Below are positions 45,537-53,254 of a stretch of 64,000 nt of DNA, one piece after another. Numbering within the stretch: the stretch's first letter is position 1; each line of letters starts with the position of its first letter. The notes beneath the pieces were generated by a model. That model saw only the letters and a program-made list of their open reading frames with translations, searched no databases and was not told the DNA's origin. The position numbers were made by a program, and so were the translations under genes. Origin of the DNA: VBDM01 sp963699535 (GTDB lineage Bacteria > Pseudomonadota > Gammaproteobacteria > Burkholderiales > SG8-39); assembly GCA_963699535.1 (NCBI GenBank), contig CAVOUJ010000032.1, positions 124,001 to 188,000 of the forward strand, read 5' to 3'.

Positions 45537-46001
45537 GTGGCGAAGAAGAAGGCCTCTGCGAGTCAGCGCTCCGCGCTCGGCTTCGCGGTGTTTGCGATCG
45601 GCCTTGGCGTCGCTGCCCTTGGGCTTCATCTCCTCGAGCTGAAGCCGGACAAGTTAGCCGCCGGCGAGTTCGCCTTGTTGCCGGTGGGGTCAGCCATCGC
45701 CTTCGGCGGCGCGCTGCTCGCGCTGCCCCAGAGCCTCGCCCGGACGCGCTCGCTGGTGGCGGCCCTGATGCTTACTGCGCTCGCAGTTGCCGCGAGCTGG
45801 GTGGCCTTCGGGCCGGGTGATTCGGGCTTGAGGCACGGTTTTTCTCTGAGCGCCGCTCGCGGCCCCATGCAAACCGGTCATATGCTCGGGCGGATCCTGT
45901 TCGGCATCGCTGCCGTCCTCGCGGATCTTCTGGCTTTGTGGGCCTGGGTGCGGTTTCTCGTCTCGCTCGCTGGGGGTGCGACGGCGGCATCGAAGCGATA
46001 G
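45537..46001 (+). CDS. Small integral membrane protein
   Basis: The 154-residue protein has about four hydrophobic segments (around residues 15-32, 45-60, 70-90 and 112-145) and a lysine-rich start. GTG 45537 begins 8 bases after the ligase stop, so it is probably cotranscribed. No family is recognised. Carriage with a ligase could suggest a role in aromatic acid handling at the membrane, but that is only positional. Confidence 0.6.
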   Translation: MAKKKASASQRSALGFAVFAIGLGVAALGLHLLELKPDKLAAGEFALLPVGSAIAFGGALLALPQSLARTRSLVAALMLTALAVAASWVAFGPGDSGLRHGFSLSAARGPMQTGHMLGRILFGIAAVLADLLALWAWVRFLVSLAGGATAASKR

Positions 46002-46050
46002 CGCGCAGGCCCGCCCGCCCGGCCTATACTTGAACCCGAGGAGGTAGCCC

Positions 46051-46479
46051 ATGAAGATGAAACTCAAGGTCAGCCGCGCCGAGATGTGGTCGGCGACGAT
46101 CGACGATCAGCCCGGGGGGGCTGTCCGCGTGCTGGAGCCCCTGGCGAATGCCGGTGCGAATTTCGAGTTCGCCCTCGCGCGCCGTACGCCGGAGACACCC
46201 GGCCGGGGAATCCTGTTTGTACTACCCGTCAAGGGGAAGAAGGTGCTTGCGGAAGCGCAAGCGGTAGGCCTCGCGAGGGACCCCGGCATCCACACGCTGA
46301 AAGTGGAGGGCGGGGACAGGCCGGGTGCCTCGGCGGCAATTGCACGCGCTCTCGCTCACGCGGGCGTCAGCTTCAGGGGTTTCTCGGCGATCGCGGTCGG
46401 GCGCAAGTTTGCAGCCTATCTCGCGTTCGATTCCGCCGAGGACGCAGCGCGCGGGGCCGGCGTCCTGAAGAAACTGTAG
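46051..46479 (+). CDS. ACT-domain protein
   Basis: The 142-residue protein contains two ACT-like halves: KVSRAEMWSATIDDQPGGAVRVLEPLANAGANFEF and then EGGDRPGASAAIARALAHAGVSFRGFSA. ACT domains bind small ligands such as amino acids. A GAGGAGG site precedes ATG 46051. No catalytic domain is attached, so it is likely a ligand-sensing or regulatory protein. It is followed 20 bases later by the sirtuin gene. Confidence 0.75.
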   Translation: MKMKLKVSRAEMWSATIDDQPGGAVRVLEPLANAGANFEFALARRTPETPGRGILFVLPVKGKKVLAEAQAVGLARDPGIHTLKVEGGDRPGASAAIARALAHAGVSFRGFSAIAVGRKFAAYLAFDSAEDAARGAGVLKKL

Positions 46480-46499
46480 CTCGGGCGCCGACGCTTTCG

Positions 46500-47249
46500 A
46501 TGTCGACGGCCTCCGTCCGCGCGTGGGTCGGAGAGGCGAAGCGCATCGTTGTGCTCACCGGTGCCGGCATTTCCACCGAGTCGGGTATTCCCGACTTTCG
46601 CGGACCCCAAGGGGTGTGGACGAAGGACCCGGAAGCGGAGAAGCTCTCCAACATTCATTATTACATCGCGGATCCCGGGATCCGCAGGAAGTCCTGGCAG
46701 GCCCGGCTTTCGCATCCGGCGTGGGAGGCGCGGCCGAACACCGGGCACCTGGCGATCGTCGAGCTCGAGCGGCGCGGCAAGCTCCACGCGCTGATCACCC
46801 AGAATATCGACGGCCTGCACCAGAAGGCGGGCAATTCGCCCGGGCGCGTGATCGAGGTGCACGGCACCGTGCACGACGTGGTCTGCCTTTCCTGCGGTGG
46901 CAAGGGACCGATGGAGGCGGCACTGGCGCGCGTTCGCGCGGGGGAGGCCGATCCGGCCTGCGAAGATTGCGGAGGGATACTCAAGAGCGATACGATCTCC
47001 TTCGGCCAGCAGCTCGTGCCGAAAGTGATCGAGCGCGCGATGCAGGCGGCCACGGAGGGAGATCTGTTCATATCCGTGGGCACGAGCCTGCAGGTCTATC
47101 CCATCGCGGGCACGGTGCAAATCGCGAAGCAGGCCCGCGCACGCGTGGTGATCGTGAACGCCGAGCCCACCCCGTTCGACCCGATCGCCGATGCCGTCCT
47201 GCGCACCCCGATCGGGGAGACGCTGCCGCGCCTCGTGGCTGAGAGCTGA
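46500..47249 (+). CDS. NAD-dependent protein deacylase (Sir2 family)
   Basis: The 249-residue protein has the sirtuin signatures GAGISTESGIPDFRG (NAD binding), TQNIDGLHQKAG, the catalytic His in IEVHGTVH, a four-cysteine zinc site (CLSC and CEDC) and the late SVGTSLQVYP. ATG 46500 begins just before the first strand. In bacteria these enzymes often control acyl-CoA synthetases by removing acyl groups from lysine. Two such synthetases are encoded nearby, so BclA could be a substrate; this link is inferred. Confidence 0.9.
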   Translation: MSTASVRAWVGEAKRIVVLTGAGISTESGIPDFRGPQGVWTKDPEAEKLSNIHYYIADPGIRRKSWQARLSHPAWEARPNTGHLAIVELERRGKLHALITQNIDGLHQKAGNSPGRVIEVHGTVHDVVCLSCGGKGPMEAALARVRAGEADPACEDCGGILKSDTISFGQQLVPKVIERAMQAATEGDLFISVGTSLQVYPIAGTVQIAKQARARVVIVNAEPTPFDPIADAVLRTPIGETLPRLVAES

Positions 47250-47297
47250 TATTGGCCCGCACTCGGCGTTGAGGACGGAATGCGTTAGACTTTGGGC

Positions 47298-47669
47298 ATG
47301 GTCGCGTCGGACAAAACCATCGAACTGAAGCTCGATCCCGAGAAGCTCTACATCGAGGAGGTTTTCACCGATCGGCGTATCGGCACGATCCGCCGCCTGT
47401 CTCCGGTGACGAAAGACGGAAAGCCGGACGCGGCGCGCGCCGTCCTCTACGTCGGCGAAACCCAGATCATGACCCCCGCGGGGTCCATTCCCATTGCATT
47501 CGAGATCGGCGCCGGGTCGGTCGGGGAGGCCGCGGAGAAGTTCGGGCCGCTCGCCAAGGAAGCGATCGACCGCACCGTGCGCGAACTGCAGGAGCTGCGC
47601 CGCCAGGCCTCTTCGTCGATCGTCATTCCGCAGGGCCCGCTGGACACCGGCAAAATCCAGCTGCCCTAG
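47298..47669 (+). CDS. Conserved hypothetical protein
   Basis: The 123-residue soluble protein has no signal or membrane segment. It reads as mixed alpha/beta with a Q/L/R-rich helix (DRTVRELQELRRQ) near the end. I recognise no domain. The 3' end overlaps the convergent ceramidase-like gene by four bases. Codon use is typical for the window, which supports it being a real gene. Confidence 0.6.
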   Translation: MVASDKTIELKLDPEKLYIEEVFTDRRIGTIRRLSPVTKDGKPDAARAVLYVGETQIMTPAGSIPIAFEIGAGSVGEAAEKFGPLAKEAIDRTVRELQELRRQASSSIVIPQGPLDTGKIQLP

Positions 47670-48469
47670 GCCGCTGGATCCCCGCTTTGTCCGGGACGGA
47701 GCGCGGAGCGCCGCAACAGCATCAGATAGATCACGAACACCGAAGCCGCGGCCAGAAGGTGCTTGAGGACGTGTCCGCTGAGCGCCTGCGCGGTGATCGA
47801 GTAGATCTCGGGGTCGAGTCCTTCCGCAAGCTTCGCCAGCGCATAGAGCCCAAGTCCGTACCAGAGGTACGCCCGGTGCGAGTACCTGCTCGGGTAGGAG
47901 AGGAGCAGGACGACCAGGGCGAGGAACGGCGCCAGCTGCACCCAGATGTAGAAGCGGAGATCGCCCGAGCGATCCCACCAGAATACGCTCGCGATCCCGA
48001 CGATGACGGCCGGCGCAAGCAGCCAGTGCTCCCAGCGCTCTCCGAGGTGCTCGCTCAGGACTGCCGCGAACAAAGCCATGAATGCGAGGGTCATCGGCAG
48101 CCGGTCCCAGACGAGCGTGTCGTTCGCGGGTCTCCAGTGATAGTAGGCTGAGCCGAAGCAGACGAGCGCGACGCCGAGGAAGAGCACGAACCACGAGCGC
48201 GGGGCGCCGGAGATTCTCCCTCCGAGGCTGGCGAAGAGCCCCGCGATCCCAACCAGCAGGAAGACGACGTTGGATATGACATTGAAAAAATTCGGCACAC
48301 CCAGCGCCGCGCGGTCATCGGCGTAGACGAGAAGGCGAGGGTCCTGGGGAATGGGGCCGGCGGCGAGTATCAGGCCGAGTGAGGCGACGAGGACGAGCAG
48401 CAACACTCCCTCGCGCCAGTAGGGCAAGCTCCCGGGATTTGCGGGCTCGATTGCGGGTTTCGATTCCAC
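47666..48469 (-). CDS. Ceramidase-like integral membrane protein (CREST superfamily)
   Basis: The 267-residue protein has about seven membrane helices with family motifs: NVISNVVFLLVG, the GSAYYHWRPANDTLVWDRLPM segment with a metal-type His and Asp, and the late SGHVLKHLLAA with two His. This His/Asp set matches alkaline ceramidase-type zinc hydrolases. In bacteria the substrate is unclear, since sphingolipids are rare, and it may act on another lipid amide. It is close to the Bug receptor gene (15 bases) on the same strand. Confidence 0.75.
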   Translation of the reverse strand: MESKPAIEPANPGSLPYWREGVLLLVLVASLGLILAAGPIPQDPRLLVYADDRAALGVPNFFNVISNVVFLLVGIAGLFASLGGRISGAPRSWFVLFLGVALVCFGSAYYHWRPANDTLVWDRLPMTLAFMALFAAVLSEHLGERWEHWLLAPAVIVGIASVFWWDRSGDLRFYIWVQLAPFLALVVLLLSYPSRYSHRAYLWYGLGLYALAKLAEGLDPEIYSITAQALSGHVLKHLLAAASVFVIYLMLLRRSALRPGQSGDPAA

Positions 48470-48484
48470 GCTCCGGCCTCGCTC

Positions 48485-49447
48485 TTACTTGATGAGCCCC
48501 GATTTCGTCGCGATCTCGCGAACGCGCCTGTGTTCGTCTCGCATTTCGGCGAGCATGTTTTCCGGCGACGAATAGTCGAGCACGATTCCCAGCGGCTTGA
48601 GCTTTGCGCCCAGGGCGGGGGACTTGATGGCGCGCTCGAGCGCTGGAACTAGCGTCTGGGTGACTTCAGCGGGCACGCCCGCCGGCGCGAAGAACCCGAC
48701 CCAGATCCCGAAGAGCGGCTCCGAGTAGCCGAGGTCGGAAAGAGTAGGGATATCCGGGAAGTCCGAGTATTTGCTCGAGATCACGACGCCGCGCAGCGTG
48801 CCGCTTCTCAGGTGGGCCGTCATGGTGCCGAGCGCGAGGATGATGCCGTCCACGTGACCTCCAAGCAGGGCAGTGACTGCGGGCGAGGCGCCAACGTAGG
48901 GGATCATCGTAAACTGGGCGCCTGTGAGGCTGCCAATCGTGCGCAGGCAGAAGTCGCCTACCGACGCGACTCCCGCGGTTCCGATACGGGTGCTGCCTGG
49001 ATTCTTCTTGGCGTGCTCGATCATTTCCTTGAAGGTCTTGTACGGGGCGTCCGCGCGCACGGCGAGTATGCTCGGCGAGCGCATCGCGAGCGCGAGCGGC
49101 GTGAGGTCCGTGAGCGCGTTGTAATTCGCGGTCTTGGGATCGAGGATCGAGCGGAACACGAGCGCCGCGTTGTTGGTGAGGATGATGGTGTACCCGTCGG
49201 GCTTCGCCTTCACGACCTGCTCCGTGCCGAGGGCGCCGCCCGCGCCGGGCCGGTTCACGGGAACGATCGCCACCTTGAGCTCCCGCGAAAGCTCGTCGGC
49301 GATCGCGCGCGCCGCGGTATCGGTCGCATCCCCTGGCGCAAGCGGCACGACCAGAGAGATGGACGCCTTGGGGTAGTCCTGTGCGTGGAGCGGGGCTCCG
49401 GCAAGGGCGAGCGCCGCAACGGCGCACAAGAAGCTGAGGCGGTTCAT
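48485..49447 (-). CDS. Bug-family periplasmic solute receptor (tripartite tricarboxylate type)
   Basis: The 320-residue protein has a cleavable signal (ending LHAQ) and the Bug fold signatures YPKASISLVVPLAPGDATD, VNRPGAGGALG and PDGYTII. Such receptors bind carboxylates or aromatic acids and usually work with TctAB-like transporters encoded elsewhere. They are greatly expanded in Burkholderiales. ATG 49447 is used because it begins the signal peptide. Ligand unknown. Confidence 0.9.
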   Translation of the reverse strand: MNRLSFLCAVAALALAGAPLHAQDYPKASISLVVPLAPGDATDTAARAIADELSRELKVAIVPVNRPGAGGALGTEQVVKAKPDGYTIILTNNAALVFRSILDPKTANYNALTDLTPLALAMRSPSILAVRADAPYKTFKEMIEHAKKNPGSTRIGTAGVASVGDFCLRTIGSLTGAQFTMIPYVGASPAVTALLGGHVDGIILALGTMTAHLRSGTLRGVVISSKYSDFPDIPTLSDLGYSEPLFGIWVGFFAPAGVPAEVTQTLVPALERAIKSPALGAKLKPLGIVLDYSSPENMLAEMRDEHRRVREIATKSGLIK

Positions 49448-49951
49448 GTTTTCATCCTCCGTTTTGACTCGGCGCCCGGCGCTTATGGACTGGGCGGGTA
49501 AGCGTATTACATTTGCCGGAATGCTGCCGTCGCTTGCGCGAGCTTGCCGACGCGCCCGAGCTCGCTGTGCCGGTCCACGACCCGCTCGTGATGCGGCATT
49601 GCGCCGCACCAGAGCCGGCGCTAGAGGGGTCGTGGTGCTACTGGATTGCAGCCCGGAGGCGGTGACTTCCCTGCGATATCAGGCGTTTCGGCTGAAGCGC
49701 CAGTCCAGAGTTGCTTTCCGCAAAGATCTGTGGCAGCGTACTTTTCGCCGCCTTTCTTTCTTGCTCGGCAAGGCGGCAGGGAGAAGAAGACCTACGCCAT
49801 CACTGTCGCGCGATAGGGGCGCGCGACACGATGCCTCCACTGTCGCGCGAGTGCGCGACGCAATGCTCGAATTCACCACGTATCACACCGGCCTCGGAGG
49901 GCGTGGCGCTCCGGCCGGCAGTTTATTTTCCATCGATCTAATCGCGGGGAG
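49448..49951. other. Non-coding region with tandem GC-rich hairpins
   Basis: This stretch of about 500 bases lacks a convincing gene. The 172-codon open frame on the plus strand has no ribosome site and an amino-acid make-up unlike the genes nearby. Two hairpins occur close together. The first is a 9-bp stem at 49804-49812 with 49820-49828. The second is a 7-bp stem at 49842-49848 with 49853-49859. Both contain the shared core TGTCGCGCGA. They resemble REP-like palindromes. Confidence 0.5.
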
Positions 49952-50755
49952 ATGCTCGTGACAAGACTCATTTCAAGATGTGGTGCAGTACCCGGCATGC
50001 TTGTGGCGTCGATTTGCTGTGCAGTTCCGTCGGAACCGCCCGCGGCACGGATTCACGAGAGGCTGATATTGGCCGCCGCCGACGAGGATCGCGCAAAGGC
50101 GGAAAAGAAGAGGCAGCAGGAAAGAGAGGAACTGAGGAAAAAACAAAAAGCCGAACACGACGCCAGGGAAGAACGGAGAAAGAAGGAAATGGCCGAGCGC
50201 CAGGCGAGGGAGGCGGAGAGACGCAAGGAGCTCCAGCGCAGAAGCCAGGACGCACACCGGGGCAAAGACGGGGACAAATCGAGAGCGGGAGGGGGCAATG
50301 TTTCACAACCGAAGGCTCCTCCGCCGGCGTCCGTTGCGGCACCGAAGATGGGGATCAACCCTCCGCAGCAGCCAGCTCCGGGGGCACCGGTCGTTGCACC
50401 GGTAGCTCCTCCTCAAAAGTCGGCCCCTCCACCGGTCGCCACTGCGCCGGGGTCGCCGCTCGTGGTAAGGACCTATCCTGCGTCGGGGATCAGGCTCTAC
50501 GCTAACGGTCCAGGTGCGACGTTGAACGGCTATGCCAACTATCCGGGCAAGAACGTACGAGTATGGTTTGAGTGGGGCGATACCCCATCCTTCGGTCAAG
50601 GCGCCACGGAGTCTCAATTGTTTACTGGAGAACGATCGGTAGGCCATGGGCCAGTCGTGTTTCCAGCCCGCAACAAAAGATACTACTATCGTATGGTTGC
50701 GGAAAGCAGCGGGCTTCTCGTCAATGGCGAGACGCTATCCTTTATTACTCCGTGA
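49952..50755 (+). CDS. Secreted protein with coiled-coil, proline-rich and beta-domain parts
   Basis: The 267-residue protein starts with a possible signal region, followed by a long charged coiled-coil (about residues 45-105; repeated Arg/Glu/Lys such as EREELRKKQKAEHDAREERR). A proline/alanine-rich linker then leads to a C-terminal beta domain (from about residue 165; YPASGIRLYANGPG ... FITP). A GGGGAG site precedes ATG 49952. The layout suggests a cell-envelope-spanning or surface-linked protein. No function is recognised. Confidence 0.65.
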   Translation: MLVTRLISRCGAVPGMLVASICCAVPSEPPAARIHERLILAAADEDRAKAEKKRQQEREELRKKQKAEHDAREERRKKEMAERQAREAERRKELQRRSQDAHRGKDGDKSRAGGGNVSQPKAPPPASVAAPKMGINPPQQPAPGAPVVAPVAPPQKSAPPPVATAPGSPLVVRTYPASGIRLYANGPGATLNGYANYPGKNVRVWFEWGDTPSFGQGATESQLFTGERSVGHGPVVFPARNKRYYYRMVAESSGLLVNGETLSFITP

Positions 50756-50856
50756 TGACGCGTGCTTTTGCCGCGAGACGCGCCACGGGTGATTGCCGAA
50801 AGCCCGATCAATTTTCTGTCGTCATACAACTTGAAAACTCAAAGGGAGAGACTTTT

Positions 50857-51267
50857 ATGATCAACTTGAAACTTCCGTTTCTGACTCTGGCTATCGGCGC
50901 GGCGTGTCTGCTGGCTGGGTGCCAGACATCTCCAACATCCGAAGGCTCCGCCGCAGCGCCCGAGGCGAAGGAAGCCGCGGAGCCCGAGGTGACCGGCACT
51001 CCTGCGCCGAACACCAAATTCACCTTGCTGAAGATGGGCATGGGCATGAAGGAGGTCTCCGACCTGATCGGTCGACCCACAGACCGAACCAGCTACGCTA
51101 CTGGGAAGTCGCACATTCCGTTCTACCGCGGACCTGACCGGTATCGCTTCGAGTGGATGTACAAGGGTATGGGGCGCCTGGTCTTCTCGGGCCAGTCCGG
51201 CTACGGCGATTCGGGACATCGCTTGATGCAGATTCGGCACAACGCGAACGAGTCCGGTTATCGGTGA
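50857..51267 (+). CDS. BamE/SmpA-like small lipoprotein
   Basis: The 136-residue precursor has a lipobox (LLAGC near residue 20) and a short linker. A compact domain begins with KFTLLKMGMGMKEVSDLIGRP, the helix-loop start seen in SmpA/OmlA (BamE-like) folds, and continues with PFYRGPDRYRFEWMY. ATG 50857 has AAGGGAGAG upstream. It may help outer-membrane assembly or act as an envelope adaptor. The paralogous BamE of the core machinery would normally lie elsewhere. Confidence 0.68.
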   Translation: MINLKLPFLTLAIGAACLLAGCQTSPTSEGSAAAPEAKEAAEPEVTGTPAPNTKFTLLKMGMGMKEVSDLIGRPTDRTSYATGKSHIPFYRGPDRYRFEWMYKGMGRLVFSGQSGYGDSGHRLMQIRHNANESGYR

Positions 51268-51413
51268 TCGGGACCTGGGGGAACGCCGTTGTGTGTTTCC
51301 TGGCGGCGTTCGGAAATTTTAGATCCACACGCAAGGGGCGCGAGCAGGTTGTAGGCCATTCTCGCAATAAGAACCCGTAGCAGCCGGTTGGCGATGTTTT
51401 GGGGGGAATCGCG

Positions 51414-53207
51414 ATGCATGCTCCACACGTGAGAACAAGAACGATCTCCGGTTTCTGTGCGGTCGTATGCGCACTGCTCGTCGCGGCGTGCGGCGGCGGC
51501 GGCGATAGTCCCCCGGCAGGCGGGGGCACCACGATGCCCGCCGCCCCAACCCTGAGCTTGGGCTTCGGCGTGAAGGAGCTGCAGTTCACCTGGCCCGCGG
51601 TCAGCGGCGCCGATTTCTATCGCCTGTCGGAGAACCCCGACGGCGTCTCGGGCTACACCCAGGTGGGGGCCAACCTCACCGCCTTGAGCTACAACCACAC
51701 CATCCCGGTGCACCGGCGCCTGAACGCTTCCTATATCGTCGAGGCGTGTAACAACGCAGGCTGCACTGCCTCCGCCGCCCAGATCCTTGGGGCTAACCTT
51801 ACGCAAGCGATCGGCTACGTGAAGGCTTCGAACACCGGGGCCGGTGACGGCTTCGCCTCGGTCGCCCTGAGCGGGGACGGCAACACGCTCGCGGTTGGGG
51901 CGTATGGCGAAGCCAGCAGCAGCACCGGCATCGGCAGCACGCCGAATGAGTTGGCTCCCTTGGCCGGTGCGGTGTACGTCTTCACCCGCAGCGCCGGCGC
52001 CTGGTCGCAGCAGGCCTATGTGAAGGCGTCGAACACCGGGGCCGGTGATGGGTTCGGCAACTCGATCGCCCTCTCTGGCGACGGCAACACGCTTGCGGTC
52101 GGGGCCTTTAGCGAAGACAGCAGCACCACCGGCATCGGCAGCACACCGAATGAGTTGGCCTCAACCGCCGGCGCGGTGTACGTCTTCACCCGCAGCGCCG
52201 GCGCCTGGTCGCAGCAGGCATATGTGAAGGCCTCGAACACCGGGGACGGTGACCACTTCGGCTGGTCGGTCGCCCTGAACGGCGATGGCAACACGCTTGC
52301 GGTCGGGGCGTTACGCGAAGACAGCAGCTCCACCGGCATCGGCAGCACGCCGAATGAGTTGGCCCCCTTGGCCGGCGCGGTGTACGTCTTCACCCGCAGC
52401 GCCGGCACCTGGTCGCAGCAGGCCTATGTGAAGGCCTCGAACACCGGGGCCAGTGATCAGTTCGGCCACTCGGTCGCCCTGAGCGGCGACGGCAACACGC
52501 TCGCGGTCGGGGCGAACGGCGAAGCCAGCAGCACCACCGGCATCGGCAGCACGCCAAATGAGTTGGCCTCTGGAGCCGGCGCGGTATACGTCTTCACCCG
52601 CAGCGCCGGCACCTGGTCGCAGCAGGCCTATGTGAAGGCCTCGAACACCGGGGCCGGTGACAACTTCGGCGCCGCGGTCGCCCTGAGCGGCGACGGCAAC
52701 ACGCTCGCCGTCGGGGCGCCGTTCGAAGACAGCAGCACCACCGGTATCGGCAGCACGCCGAATGAGTTGGCTCTGGACGCAGGCGCAGTGTACGTCTTTA
52801 CCCGCAGCGCCGGCGCCTGGTCGCAACAGGCCTATGTGAAGGCCTCGAACACCGGGGCCGGGGACCACTTCGGCTGGCCGATCGCCCTGAGCGGCGACGG
52901 CAACACGCTCGCGGTCGGGGCGGATGGCGAAGCCAGCAGCACCACCGGCATCAACAGCACGCCGGATGAGGCCGCCTTTGGCGCCGGCGCGGTGTATGTC
53001 TTCACGCGCACCGCCGGCAGCTGGTCGCAGCAGGCTTATGTGAAGGCCTCGAACACTGGGGCCGATGACCGGTTCGACTCGGTCGCCCTGAGCGACGACG
53101 GCAACACGCTTGCGGTCGGGGCGTGGGTCGAAGACAGCAGCACCACCGGCATTGGTAGCACGCCGAATGAGTTGGCCTCCGGCGCCGGCGCGGTGTATCT
53201 GTATTAG
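51414..53207 (+). CDS. Lipoprotein with Fn3-like domain and seven FG-GAP-type propeller repeats
   Basis: The 597-residue precursor has a lipobox (LVAAC) followed by GGGG, then a fibronectin-like domain (about residues 45-125), then seven near-identical repeats of about 67 residues. Each repeat contains YVKASNTGAGD, ALSGDGNTLAVGA (calcium-type DG loop), ST(T/S)GIGSTPNELA and GAVYVFTRSAG. Seven units equals one closed beta-propeller of the integrin/FG-GAP kind. ATG 51414 has GGGGGGAA upstream. Likely surface exposed and adhesive; the ligand is unknown. Confidence 0.75.
   Translation: MHAPHVRTRTISGFCAVVCALLVAACGGGGDSPPAGGGTTMPAAPTLSLGFGVKELQFTWPAVSGADFYRLSENPDGVSGYTQVGANLTALSYNHTIPVHRRLNASYIVEACNNAGCTASAAQILGANLTQAIGYVKASNTGAGDGFASVALSGDGNTLAVGAYGEASSSTGIGSTPNELAPLAGAVYVFTRSAGAWSQQAYVKASNTGAGDGFGNSIALSGDGNTLAVGAFSEDSSTTGIGSTPNELASTAGAVYVFTRSAGAWSQQAYVKASNTGDGDHFGWSVALNGDGNTLAVGALREDSSSTGIGSTPNELAPLAGAVYVFTRSAGTWSQQAYVKASNTGASDQFGHSVALSGDGNTLAVGANGEASSTTGIGSTPNELASGAGAVYVFTRSAGTWSQQAYVKASNTGAGDNFGAAVALSGDGNTLAVGAPFEDSSTTGIGSTPNELALDAGAVYVFTRSAGAWSQQAYVKASNTGAGDHFGWPIALSGDGNTLAVGADGEASSTTGINSTPDEAAFGAGAVYVFTRTAGSWSQQAYVKASNTGADDRFDSVALSDDGNTLAVGAWVEDSSTTGIGSTPNELASGAGAVYLY
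51815..53205 (+). repeat. Tandem 201-204 bp coding repeats, first propeller gene
   Basis: Seven copies of a 201-204 bp unit encode the propeller blades. Successive GTGAAGGC landmarks fall at 51819, 52020 and 52224. DNA-level identity between copies is high, which can promote unequal recombination and copy-number change and can also confuse assembly. Confidence 0.85.
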
Positions 53208-53254
53208 GGGTAACCACAATGCCCGCCCAAAAAAAGTTTTTGGGGGAGAAGCTC

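Noticed and set aside
49446..49961. Plus-strand open frame of 171 codons in the gap before the coiled-coil gene
   Set aside because: No ribosome site or recognisable domain, it starts inside the Bug gene on the other strand, and it runs through two strong hairpins.
50829..50846. TTGA-AAAC-TCAA as a further FNR site before the BamE-like gene
   Set aside because: The half-sites are four bases apart instead of the required spacing, and no -10 box lies at the distance shared by the other sites.
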